From NCBI RefSeq assembly GCF_004137685.1, contig NZ_QYBB01000001.1, forward strand, positions 62,001-126,000: DNA of 64,000 bases. Direction: 5' to 3'. The stretch is from Lichenibacterium minor. GTDB taxonomy: Bacteria > Pseudomonadota > Alphaproteobacteria > Rhizobiales > Beijerinckiaceae. The notes under the pieces are model-generated. The model did not search any database, was not told the origin of the DNA, and saw only the letters and a list, made by a program, of their open reading frames with translations. This document shows, piece by piece, positions 38,544 through 46,467 of this stretch (its first letter is position 1; each line of letters begins with the position of its first letter). A program made the translations under genes and the position numbers.

Positions 38544-38607
38544 CGGTCGCACCGGAGCGGCCGACTTTCGCCTCGCACGCCGAGTCGTGCCCACACCGCG
38601 GTGGGCA
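38544..38607 (+). ncRNA. ANTAR-responsive dual-hairpin leader RNA of narK
   Basis: Hairpin P1: CGGTCGC (38544-38550), hexaloop ACCGGA, GCGGCCG (to 38563), 7 bp with one U-G pair. Hairpin P2: TGCCCAC (38588-38594), hexaloop ACCGCG, GTGGGCA (to 38607), 7 bp. Both loops have A at position 1 and G at position 4, the known recognition signature of ANTAR proteins. P2's 3' arm can alternatively pair with sequence of the next hairpin. Confidence 0.65.
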
Positions 38608-38615
38608 ATCCGTGC

Positions 38616-38641
38616 CTCCACCCCACCCCAGGCGGGTGGAG
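38616..38641 (+). terminator. Possible attenuator hairpin in narK leader
   Basis: CTCCACCC pairs with GGGTGGAG (8 bp, 10-nt loop) between P2 and the narK start. GGTGG of P2's 3' arm (from 38600) can pair with CCACC of this stem, giving two exclusive folds as expected for attenuation. The U-tract that a classical terminator needs is missing. Confidence 0.4.
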
Positions 38642-38663
38642 ACAACGCCTCTTGGAGCGCAAA

Positions 38664-40034
38664 ATGGCAGTTGGAACGCCCACCGGTAAGGCTACCCGCA
38701 TCGACCTGTTCAGCCTGAAGACGCCGCAGATGCGCGCCTTCCACCTGACCTGGATCGCGTTCTTCGTCTGTTTCTTCGCCTGGTTCGCCACGGCGCCGCT
38801 GATGCCGACGATTGCCAAGGACCTGTCCCTCACCAAGGACCAGGTCTACAACATCACCATCGCGGGCGTGTTCGCCACGATCCTGGCCCGCATGGTCATC
38901 GGGCCCATGTGCGACCGGTACGGCCCCCGCATCACCTACACGATCCTGCTCGCGCTGGGATCCGTTCCGGTGTTCCTGGTCGGCTTCGCCCAGGACTACA
39001 CGTCGTTCATGGTGGCGCGCCTCTTCATCGGCATCATCGGCGCGTCCTTCGTGGTCACCCAGTACCACACCTCGGTCATGTTCGCCCCGAACGTGGTCGG
39101 CACCGCCAACGCCACGGTGGGCGGTTGGGGCAACGCCGGCGGCGGCGTGACCCAGACCGTCATGCCCCTGCTCTTCGCCGCCATAGCCGCCTACGGCTTC
39201 AGCCAGTCGCTGAGCTGGCGCTACGCCATGATCGTCCCCGGCGTGCTGATGCTGATCGTGTCGGCCCTGTACTGGAAGTTCACGCAGGACACGCCGCTCG
39301 GCAACATCGTCGAGCTCCGCCGCCAGGGCATCTCGGTCGACAGCGGCAAGAAGGGCGGCTGGGACGTGATGAAGGTCGCGGCGAAGAACTACCGCGTGTG
39401 GCTGCTGGCGGCCTGCTACGGCGCTTCCTTCGGCGTCGAGCTCTTCGTCCATTCCATCGCGGTCACCTACTTCTTCACGAAGTTCTCAATGACCCAGGAG
39501 AACGCCGGCTACGCGGTCGGCGCCTTCGGCCTGCTGGCCCTGTTCGCCCGCGCGCTCGGCGGCCTGCTGTCCGACCGGATCGCCTTCTCCAAGGGCCTGG
39601 ACGGCCGCACCTGGCTCCTGTTCGCCACGATGATGGCCGAAGGCGTGTTCCTCATCGCCTTCTCGCAGTCCGATTCGACCGTTCTCGCGATCCTGTTCCT
39701 GCTCACCTTCGGCCTGTTCACCCACATGGCCTGCGGTTCGCTCTACGCCCTCGTGCCCTTCATCGACCGCAAGGTGCTGGGCGGCGTGGCGGGCATCATC
39801 GGCGCGGGCGGCAACATCGGGGGCGTGGCGGCCGGCTTCCTCGCCCGCGGCACCGGCAACATCCAGGAAACCTTCCTCATCCTGGGCATCGCCGCCGTGG
39901 TCTGCGCCTGCGGGGCGGCCGTGATCCGCTTCTCGATCGTGCACAAGCAGAACGAGCAGTCCCTCTACGACGAGGCCGTGGCCCAGCGCCGCGCTTCGGC
40001 CGGCGACGCCGCGGGCGTGACCGTCACGGCCTGA
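38664..40034 (+). CDS. narK: Nitrate/nitrite transporter, NarK family (MFS)
   Basis: 456 aa, 12 membrane helices. The two nitrate signature motifs are present: VGGWGNAGGGVTQ (about 152-164) and GIIGAGGNIGGVAAG later in the chain. Likely imports nitrate for assimilation, or exchanges nitrate and nitrite. The ATG follows GGAGCGC at a suitable distance. The gene is divergent from the ANTAR regulator and has a sigma-54-type promoter and hairpin leader. Nitrate and nitrite reductase genes are not in the window. Confidence 0.93.
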   Translation: MAVGTPTGKATRIDLFSLKTPQMRAFHLTWIAFFVCFFAWFATAPLMPTIAKDLSLTKDQVYNITIAGVFATILARMVIGPMCDRYGPRITYTILLALGSVPVFLVGFAQDYTSFMVARLFIGIIGASFVVTQYHTSVMFAPNVVGTANATVGGWGNAGGGVTQTVMPLLFAAIAAYGFSQSLSWRYAMIVPGVLMLIVSALYWKFTQDTPLGNIVELRRQGISVDSGKKGGWDVMKVAAKNYRVWLLAACYGASFGVELFVHSIAVTYFFTKFSMTQENAGYAVGAFGLLALFARALGGLLSDRIAFSKGLDGRTWLLFATMMAEGVFLIAFSQSDSTVLAILFLLTFGLFTHMACGSLYALVPFIDRKVLGGVAGIIGAGGNIGGVAAGFLARGTGNIQETFLILGIAAVVCACGAAVIRFSIVHKQNEQSLYDEAVAQRRASAGDAAGVTVTA

Positions 40035-40100
40035 CCCCGGGCCGCGCGACAGCGACGACGGCCGCCGCCGCGGGCATCCCCGCGGCGGTTCCCGTTCGGG

Positions 40101-40126
40101 GGAACGTCGGTCCGGTCCGCCACGTT
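40101..40126 (+). promoter_or_regulatory. EcfG (general stress sigma factor) promoter
   Basis: GGAAC (40101-40105), 17 nt, CGTT (40123-40126): an exact match to the alphaproteobacterial EcfG consensus. Predicted start of transcription near 40133, about 26 nt before the MRJP-family gene. Confidence 0.78.
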
Positions 40127-40158
40127 CTCGGGGCACACGCCCTCCGGCCGAGATCGCC

Positions 40159-41340
40159 ATGCCCCGTTCGACCCTGACCCGATTCCTCCTCGCCACCACG
40201 ATGATCGGTGCCCTCGCCACGGCGGCCGCGGCCGCCCCCCAGGTCGCCGCCGCGCCCGTGGCCAAGCCCGAAACGCCTTCCGCCAAGATCGAGAAGGTCA
40301 TGAGCTTCGACCGTCAGGTGACGGGCGTCGCCGTGTCGGAGGACGGCCGCATCTTCGTCAATTTCCCGCGCTGGTTCGAGGACTCGCCGGTGTCGGTCGC
40401 CGAGATCAAGAACGGCAAGCTCGTCCCCTACCCCGACGAGGCGTGGAACAGCTTCCGGGCGGCGGACCCCAAGGACCCCGGCGACCGGTTCGTCTGCGTG
40501 CAGGCCGAGACCGCGGACGGACACGGGCACCTGTGGGTCGTCGACCCCGCCGCCCCCGCCACCGGCTTCATCGTGCCGGGCGGCCCGAAGCTCGTCGAGA
40601 TCGACCTGAAGACCGACAAGGTCATCCGGAACTACCGGTTCGGCGGCGACGTCGCCCCCCAGGGCAGCTACCTCAACGACGTCCGCATCTCGCCCGACGG
40701 CAAGTACGCCTACATGACCGACAGCGGCGCCCAAGGGGCTCTCGTCGTGCTCGACATCGCGACCGGCAAGGCCCATCGCACGCTCGACGGCGCCATGCCG
40801 ACGCAGGTCGACCCTGACGTCAAGGTGGTGATCGGCGGCAAGGAACTGCACGAGGCGGACGGCAAGGGCGTGGCCTTCGCGGCCGATTCGATCTCGCTCG
40901 ATCCGAAGGGCGAGTACCTGTACTTCCAGCCCGTCACCGCCAAGACGCTCTACCGCATCCCCACCTCGGCCCTGCAGGACGCCGGCCTCGCACCCGACCA
41001 GGTGGCGGCCAAGGTCGAGACCGTGTCGGCCAGCGAGCCCAACGACGGGCTTTGGCAGGACAAGACGGGCAAGCTCTACTTCTCCGCCGTGCAGAAGAAC
41101 GCCATCGAGACGCAGGAGCCCGGCGCCAAGGAGCGGCACGTCCTCGTCAAGGACCCGCGCCTCGTCTGGCCCGACACCTTCGCCGAAGGGCCGAACGCCG
41201 AACTCTACGTGACGAACTCGGCCATCCAGAATTCGCCGCGCTACAATGCGCACGGCTGGACGGAAAAGACGTTCAACCTTTGGAAGATCGTGCCCGAGAA
41301 GAAGGGCGAGATCGCCGGCAATCCCGCTTTCGACAGATGA
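40159..41340 (+). CDS. Secreted major royal jelly protein (MRJP)/yellow-family beta-propeller
   Basis: 393 aa with signal peptide about 1-25 and a six-bladed propeller of the MRJP/yellow type: VTGVAVSEDGRIFVNFPRWFEDSPVSVAEI, YLNDVRISPDGKYAYMTDSG, GVAFAADSISLDPKGEYLYFQPV and NDGLWQDKTGKLYFSAVQ. Relatives include lactonase-like and quinate-binding propellers; bacterial members are mostly uncharacterised. Likely periplasmic. The exact EcfG promoter upstream suggests general-stress induction. Not obviously linked to the nitrate genes on its left. Confidence 0.88.
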   Translation: MPRSTLTRFLLATTMIGALATAAAAAPQVAAAPVAKPETPSAKIEKVMSFDRQVTGVAVSEDGRIFVNFPRWFEDSPVSVAEIKNGKLVPYPDEAWNSFRAADPKDPGDRFVCVQAETADGHGHLWVVDPAAPATGFIVPGGPKLVEIDLKTDKVIRNYRFGGDVAPQGSYLNDVRISPDGKYAYMTDSGAQGALVVLDIATGKAHRTLDGAMPTQVDPDVKVVIGGKELHEADGKGVAFAADSISLDPKGEYLYFQPVTAKTLYRIPTSALQDAGLAPDQVAAKVETVSASEPNDGLWQDKTGKLYFSAVQKNAIETQEPGAKERHVLVKDPRLVWPDTFAEGPNAELYVTNSAIQNSPRYNAHGWTEKTFNLWKIVPEKKGEIAGNPAFDR

Positions 41341-41469
41341 CGCCAACCCGACACGCCGCGGAAGCACGCCCCGCTTCCCGGCCGTGACGGGCGATCCCCC
41401 GCCGTTCCGGGGGCTCACAGGCACGCGCTCGACGCCTTCGGCGTCCCGCGGCCCGGTGCCCGGGGAGGA

Positions 41470-42327
41470 TCAGTCCTGGCCCGGCGTTTCCCCGTCGAGT
41501 TCCTCGCGCACCGGCGCGTGGTTCAGCAGCGCGACCAGCGAGGTGCCGCCGATCGTGTTGCCGAGGAGGGTCGGCACGAAGAAATGCCCCGCATAGTGCC
41601 ACAGGCTGATCTGGCCGGTGATCACCAGATACGCCACCTCGACCGAACCGGCGATGAGGTGGGAGAAATGGGCGATCGCCACCGTGTAGGTGATGATGAG
41701 GATCAGCAGAAGGCGCGACTGGCCGGCGCTCGGCAGCAGCCACACCATCAGGGCGATCAGCCAGCCCGCCAGCATCGCCTTGATCGCCATGGGCCAGAAG
41801 GGGTCCTTCAGTGCTTCCTGCCCGACGGCCGTCAGCGACCGGGTGATCTCGTCGTTGAACAGGTCCGGCGCCGACATGAGCCAGGCGAAGAGGAAGGTGC
41901 CGAAGATGTTGGCGAGCAGCACCACGGCCCACAGCCGCAGCATCTTCAGGACCGACGTGGCCGTCCGCTTGGTCAATATCGGCAGCACGGCCGTCAGGGT
42001 GCTCTCGGTGAACAGCTGCTGGCGGCCGAGCACCACGATCATGAAGCCGGTCGTGTAACCGAAACCGGAAACCAGGATGCGCCAGGGCGAATCGGGCAGG
42101 TAGGCCCGGATGGTGGCCAGCATCAGGAACGAGAAGCCCATCGACAGGCCGGCGCCGAGCCCCGACCAGGCCAGCGCCTCGATGCTGCGCCCGAGTTCCC
42201 GCTCGCCGTCCTGACGGATGATGTCGTGGATCATCACCGGCTCGGGCGGGGCCGAGATGGCGGTCTGCAGGGTTTCCTGGAGCTGTTCGGCCTGCTCCGG
42301 CGCCATCGTGTCTCGATCGTCTGCCAT
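41470..42327 (-). CDS. Formate/nitrite transporter (FNT) family protein
   Basis: 285 aa with a cytoplasmic N-terminal region of about 55 residues and six membrane helices. FNT-family features include GFSFLMLA, LFTESTLTAVLPIL and NIFGTFLFAWLM, closest to the YfdC-type subgroup rather than FocA or NirC. Probably a channel for a small anion. Convergent with the MRJP gene. Its nearness to narK invites a nitrite role, but the YfdC-like subgroup has no established substrate. Confidence 0.85.
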   Translation of the reverse strand: MADDRDTMAPEQAEQLQETLQTAISAPPEPVMIHDIIRQDGERELGRSIEALAWSGLGAGLSMGFSFLMLATIRAYLPDSPWRILVSGFGYTTGFMIVVLGRQQLFTESTLTAVLPILTKRTATSVLKMLRLWAVVLLANIFGTFLFAWLMSAPDLFNDEITRSLTAVGQEALKDPFWPMAIKAMLAGWLIALMVWLLPSAGQSRLLLILIITYTVAIAHFSHLIAGSVEVAYLVITGQISLWHYAGHFFVPTLLGNTIGGTSLVALLNHAPVREELDGETPGQD

Positions 42328-42460
42328 CGGGCGAGGCTAGAGCAGATCGCGCCCCGGTGGAATCGTCCGATAGCGGGAACACGCCCGTTGACGCGAAAAG
42401 CGATCATCGCAAGCGGGAACCAGGCCTGTCGGCGCCGGCCGCCGCCGAGCCGTCCGCACG

Positions 42461-42485
42461 AAAAAGGCCCGCCTCGCGGCGAGCC
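42461..42485 (-). terminator. Rho-independent terminator of the leucine-type binding protein gene
   Basis: On the minus strand an 8-bp stem (42485-42478 with 42473-42466, one G-T pair, tetraloop) is followed by five T (42465-42461). It lies 28 nt after the stop at 42513. Confidence 0.85.
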
Positions 42486-42512
42486 TCCTTCGATCGGTCG
42501 GTGAAAGCAGGA

Positions 42513-43634
42513 TCAGTCGTTCTCGACGTAGGTGATCTTGCCGTCCGGCATCTTCTTCCAGGTGTACATGACGTAGCCAGCCTTGGACAGGTCGCCGTTC
42601 TTGTCGAAGGACAGGTCGCCCTCGACCGTGTGGAACACCATGCCCGAGTGCATCTTGTCCGCCATCTTGTGCGGGTCGACCGACTTGGCCGCCTCGGCGG
42701 CCTGCGCCATCACCTGCACGGCGGCGTAGGAGTAGAGCGTGTAGGCCTGGGGATCGAAGCCCTTGGCGGTCAGCTCCTTCACGGCCGTGGCGGCGGCGGC
42801 GTTCTTGCGGGGCTCGGGGCCGAAGGTCATCAGCGTGCCTTCCGCGCCGGGGCCGGCGATCGAGGCGAACTCGTTGTCGGTGATGCCGTCGCCCGACATC
42901 ATCGGGGCCTTGATGCCCTGGTCGGTCATCTGGCGGCGGATCAGACCGCCCTCGGGATGCAGACCGCCCCAGTAGACGACGTCGGCGCCGGCCGCCTTCA
43001 CCTTCGACACGACGGCCGAATAGTCCTTCTCGCCGGCGTTCACGCCCTCGTACAGCGCCGGCTTGATGCCGACCTTGGCGAGGTCGGCCATCGTGGCGTC
43101 GGCGAGGCCCTTGCCGTAGGTGGTCTTGTCGTGGAGGATCGCGATCTTCTTGCCCTTGAAGTGATCGGCGATGTACTTAGCCGCCACTTCGCCCTGCTGG
43201 TCGTCGCGGCCGCAGGTGCGGAAGGTGTTCCAGAAGCCCTGCTCGGTGAACTTCACGTTCGTCGAGGCCGGGGTGATCTGCAGGATGCCGTTCTCGTTGT
43301 AAACGGCCGAGGACGGGATCGAGACGCCGGAGTTGAAGTCGCCGACGACGTATTTGACGCCGTCACCGACGAACTTGTTGGCGACGGAGACGCCCTGCTT
43401 CGGATCGGACTGGTCGTCGCCGACTTCGAGGGTGATCTTGTTGCCGAGGATGCCGCCCTTGGCGTTCAGGTCGTCGACGGCCTGCTGGGTCCCCTGCTGG
43501 AGCTGGGCGCCGAACGCGGCGTTGGGCCCCGTGATCGGCCCGGCGACGCCGAGCTTGAAGTCGGCCGCATGCGCGGCTCCGGAGAAGGCGAGACCCGCCG
43601 CCAGCACGTAGCCCGTCAATCCGAAAGTCTTCAC
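42513..43634 (-). CDS. Branched-chain amino acid-type ABC transporter substrate-binding protein
   Basis: 373 aa periplasmic binding protein of the LivJ/LivK type. Signal peptide about 1-24 (ending AHA-A), then FKLGVAGPITGPNAAFGAQLQQGTQQAVDDLNAKGGI, the classic type I fold entry. GTG start at 43634 with an AAGGAG site 9 nt ahead; ATG starts further upstream would lack the signal peptide at the right place. No livHMGF permease or ATPase genes flank it, so it is a stand-alone binding protein. Ligand could be Leu/Ile/Val or another amide or amino acid. Confidence 0.92.
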   Translation of the reverse strand: MKTFGLTGYVLAAGLAFSGAAHAADFKLGVAGPITGPNAAFGAQLQQGTQQAVDDLNAKGGILGNKITLEVGDDQSDPKQGVSVANKFVGDGVKYVVGDFNSGVSIPSSAVYNENGILQITPASTNVKFTEQGFWNTFRTCGRDDQQGEVAAKYIADHFKGKKIAILHDKTTYGKGLADATMADLAKVGIKPALYEGVNAGEKDYSAVVSKVKAAGADVVYWGGLHPEGGLIRRQMTDQGIKAPMMSGDGITDNEFASIAGPGAEGTLMTFGPEPRKNAAAATAVKELTAKGFDPQAYTLYSYAAVQVMAQAAEAAKSVDPHKMADKMHSGMVFHTVEGDLSFDKNGDLSKAGYVMYTWKKMPDGKITYVEND

Positions 43635-43985
43635 GTGTGCAATCTCCTTGCCGTGTGTCCCGGCCGTGCCGGCCGTCGAGGCCGCGGCGGATTTGATGCG
43701 AATGTTCCACCCGAGTCCAGCCCGGATCTGCAGTGTGCAGGGGAAGTTCCGGTTCGGACTGTGGGCCAGCGTCAGCAATTGCCATGCCGCGCGGGCGAAA
43801 CTGCACCGAGTTCCGGACAGGGGTCGCGGGTTCGGGGCGCGCCGGGCCGCGGGCCCGCGCCGCTGCCCGTCAATCCGGCCTTAAGGTTTCCGGTTTACCA
43901 CTGCGGTCGTCCGGCTCTGCCGGCCCTGAACTGAAGGGTTTCCGTTTCGGTCCGCTTTGTTTGACGCCTCCCTGTAAAAACTCTC

Positions 43986-44013
43986 AGAGCCGCCTTCGGG
44001 TGGCTCTTTTTTT
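43986..44013 (+). terminator. Rho-independent terminator (orphan, + strand)
   Basis: AGAGCCGCC pairs with GGTGGCTCT across a TTCG tetraloop (9 bp, one G-T), followed by TTTTTT. On the minus strand TTTTT also follows a few nt after the stem, so it may work in both directions. Confidence 0.88.
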
Positions 44014-44029
44014 CATCTCGGCCCCGATG

Positions 44030-44050
44030 TTAACCTTGATGACAGGTTAA
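44030..44050. promoter_or_regulatory. TTAACC palindrome upstream of rcdA, possible CtrA site
   Basis: TTAACCT (44030-44036) and AGGTTAA (44044-44050) form a perfect inverted repeat with a 7-nt centre. Each arm holds a TTAACC half-site of the CtrA consensus, but the inverted arrangement differs from the usual direct TTAA-N7-TTAA. It lies 134 nt before the rcdA start. Confidence 0.5.
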
Positions 44051-44184
44051 AGGCCCGGCTCGAATGATCGCTGTTAGACCTGCGATGCGAAGAAGGCGGC
44101 GGACGTGGGCAGCGTCCGCGGGCCCGTGGGTGAAACGGCGAGGTTCGCCGGCACCCGCGGGGATCACCGAATCGAGGACCCGGC

Positions 44185-44721
44185 ATGGCAAGCGTTCACA
44201 GCAGCGTCGACGGCGGCAACACCATCAGCTTCGCCCATCGGCTCGCCGGCTCGCCGCGCTTCAAGGCGCTGTTCCGCGACGGCATGGACCTCGTCGAGGA
44301 GGTCGCCGCCTATCTCGACGGGCCCGGCCGCGAGGAAGCGAAGAACCTGCCGCGCCCGGTCGCCATCGCTTACGCGGCGGAAAGCATGAGGCTGACCACG
44401 CGGCTGATGCAGGTGGCGTCCTGGCTCCTGGTGCAGCGCGCCGTCAACGAAGGCGACATGGAGCCCTCGCAGGCCGAAGCCGAGAAGCACAAGGTGCGGC
44501 TGTGCGCCCAGGACGTCGCCTCGGGCCCCGGCCTTTTCGCGCAGCTGCCGCCGCTGCTGCAGGAGCTGACGGCGCGCTCGCTCCGCCTGCAGAACCGCAT
44601 CATCTACCTCGACCGCACGATCCGCCTCCCCGCGGAAGCGGCACCGGTGGTGCCGGCCGGCGTGGCGAGCGAGTTCGACCTGCAGCGCGAGCGCATCCGC
44701 CAAGCGTTCCACGCCCGCTGA
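44185..44721 (+). CDS. rcdA: Protease adaptor RcdA (DUF1465)
   Basis: 178 aa DUF1465 protein, homologous to Caulobacter RcdA, a ClpXP adaptor that helps degrade CtrA and other cell-cycle proteins. The family core is visible: ISFAHRLAGSPRFKALFRDGM, AYAAESMRLTTRLMQVASWLLVQRAV. Mostly helical, cytoplasmic. It matters here because CtrA-type boxes recur in this window. In Caulobacter rcdA is itself CtrA-dependent; the palindromic TTAACC pair upstream fits this. Confidence 0.88.
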   Translation: MASVHSSVDGGNTISFAHRLAGSPRFKALFRDGMDLVEEVAAYLDGPGREEAKNLPRPVAIAYAAESMRLTTRLMQVASWLLVQRAVNEGDMEPSQAEAEKHKVRLCAQDVASGPGLFAQLPPLLQELTARSLRLQNRIIYLDRTIRLPAEAAPVVPAGVASEFDLQRERIRQAFHAR

Positions 44722-44828
44722 CGTCCAGGCGCGCCGGGAGTAGGCAGGCGCGCCGCACCATGCTTCAATCTCCCCCGAGGACGGGCCGCCAAGGTCCGCC
44801 GGACGGGCTCGGCCCGGGGGGAGGGCCG

Positions 44829-46433
44829 ATGCGCGGCTTGATGATGGACGTCCCGCTGCTCGTGTCCTCGATCCTGCGGCACGCGGAAACGAGCCACGGC
44901 GACGCCGAGATCGTGTCGCGCGCGGCCGACGGCGCCCTGCACCGTTCCACCTACGCGGAATTGGCCGCCCGGAGCCGGAAGCTCGCCCGGGCGCTGGACC
45001 GCCTGGGCCTCGCCGCCGGGGACCGGGTGGGCACGCTGGCGTGGAACAGCCAGCGGCACCTCGAGATCTATTTCGCCGCGTCCGGCTCCGGCCGCGTGTG
45101 CCACACCGTCAACCCACGGCTGTTCCCCGAACAGATCGTCGACATCGTGGCCCACGCGGGCGACGCCGTCCTGTTCGTCGACCCCGGGCTCGTGCCGCTG
45201 GTCGAAACGCTCGCGGACCGGCTGACGTCCGTGAGGGCCATCGTGGTCCTGTCCACGGAGGACGGCCTGCCGCGCTCGGAGCGGCTGCCCGGCCTCCTCG
45301 CCTACGAGACGCTGATCGCGGGCGAGCCCGACGTCTACGCCTGGCCGGACCTCAACGAGCGGGACGCCGCGGGGCTGTGCTACACGTCCGGCACCACGGG
45401 GCCGCCCAAGGGCGTGCTGTATTCCCATCGGTCGACCGTGCTGCACGCCCTCACGGTGTCGGTGCCGGACTGCTTCGGCTTCAAGGCGGCGGATGCCGTC
45501 ATGCCGGTCGTGCCCATGTTCCACGTCAACGCCTGGGGCCTGCCCTACGCCGCCGCCATGGCGGGGGCGAAGCTCGTCATGCCGGGCCCGCGCCTGGACG
45601 GCGCGAGCCTGCACGGGCTGGTGCGGGGCGAGGGCGTCACCATGACGGCCGGCGTGCCGACGGTGTGGATGGGGCTGCTCGACTGGGTGGAAGCGCGGGG
45701 CGAAACGCTGGCGCCGCTCGAACGCGTGGGGATCGGCGGCTCGGCCTGCCCGCCGGTGATGATCGAGCGCTTCGCCGCGCTCGGCGTCGACGTCATCCAT
45801 GCCTGGGGCATGACGGAAACCAGCCCGGTCGCGGTGGTCAACCGCCCCAAGCGCAGCCAAGCGGCGCTGTCGCCCGAAGCGCGGCTGGCGCTCGGGCGCA
45901 AGCAGGGGCGGCCGCTGTTCGGCGTGGAGCTGCGCGCCGTGGGGCCGTCCGGCGACGACGTGGCGCGGGACGGGGTGGCGTTCGGCGCCATGCTGGTGCG
46001 GGGCCCCTGCGTGGCGTCGCGCTATCACGGCTCGGACAACGACGGGGCCTTCGCCGACGAGGGCTGGTTCGCGACCGGCGACGTCGTGACGGTGGACCCG
46101 GACGGCTTCGTCGAGATCGTCGACCGCTCGAAGGACGTGATCAAGTCGGGCGGCGAATGGATCAGCTCGATCGAGCTCGAGAACATCGCGGTCGAGCATC
46201 CCGGGGTGCGCGAAGCCGCCGTGGTGGCGCGGGCGGACCCGCGCTGGGGCGAGCGCCCCGTGCTCTTCGTCGTCCCGTCGGAGGACGGGAGCTTCGACGA
46301 GGCCGAGATGGCCGAGCTGTTCGAGGGCCGGGTGGCCCGTTGGATGGTGCCGACGGAGCTGCGCCTCCTGCCCGAACTGCCCCACACCGCCACGGGCAAG
46401 CTGCAGAAATCGGCCATCCGCAAGCTGCTGTGA
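44829..46433 (+). CDS. Long-chain fatty-acid-CoA ligase (AMP-binding)
   Basis: 534 aa adenylate-forming enzyme of the ANL superfamily. P-loop-like motif YTSGTTGPPKGVLYSH, MTETSP region (WGMTETSPVAVVN), GDVVTVDPDGF and the catalytic lysine region TATGKLQK near the C-terminus. Activates medium- or long-chain fatty acids by AMP then CoA. The ATG at 44829, preceded by GGGGAGGG, matches the usual MRGLMMDVPLL start; an ATG 23 codons upstream adds Pro/Gly-rich residues. Stand-alone gene after rcdA. Chain-length preference unknown. Confidence 0.92.
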   Translation: MRGLMMDVPLLVSSILRHAETSHGDAEIVSRAADGALHRSTYAELAARSRKLARALDRLGLAAGDRVGTLAWNSQRHLEIYFAASGSGRVCHTVNPRLFPEQIVDIVAHAGDAVLFVDPGLVPLVETLADRLTSVRAIVVLSTEDGLPRSERLPGLLAYETLIAGEPDVYAWPDLNERDAAGLCYTSGTTGPPKGVLYSHRSTVLHALTVSVPDCFGFKAADAVMPVVPMFHVNAWGLPYAAAMAGAKLVMPGPRLDGASLHGLVRGEGVTMTAGVPTVWMGLLDWVEARGETLAPLERVGIGGSACPPVMIERFAALGVDVIHAWGMTETSPVAVVNRPKRSQAALSPEARLALGRKQGRPLFGVELRAVGPSGDDVARDGVAFGAMLVRGPCVASRYHGSDNDGAFADEGWFATGDVVTVDPDGFVEIVDRSKDVIKSGGEWISSIELENIAVEHPGVREAAVVARADPRWGERPVLFVVPSEDGSFDEAEMAELFEGRVARWMVPTELRLLPELPHTATGKLQKSAIRKLL

Positions 46434-46467
46434 GGGCGGGGCCGCCGTCATCGTCGGCCCGCGATGG

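Larger units (their letters stand above)
43635..44184. other. 550-nt intergenic region with orphan terminator, repeats and RcdA promoter region
   Basis: No protein gene is supported here. It contains a textbook + strand terminator (43986-44013) with no upstream + strand gene for over 2 kb, a short direct repeat (AAGGTTTCCGGTTT at 43883 and AAGGGTTTCCGTTT at 43934), and the TTAACCT/AGGTTAA palindrome (44030-44050) before rcdA. A small RNA encoded between about 43700 and 44013 would explain the terminator. No convincing promoter for it was found. Confidence 0.6.

Noticed and set aside
38571..38590. Extra hexaloop hairpin GCACG-CCGAGT-CGTGC between P1 and P2
   Set aside because: Loop lacks A1 and G4 and its 3' arm overlaps P2; probably not part of the ANTAR target.
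46434..46467. Alternative + strand gene across 46434-47177
   Set aside because: Arg/Gly-rich translation without a domain; shadow of the minus-strand hypothetical gene.
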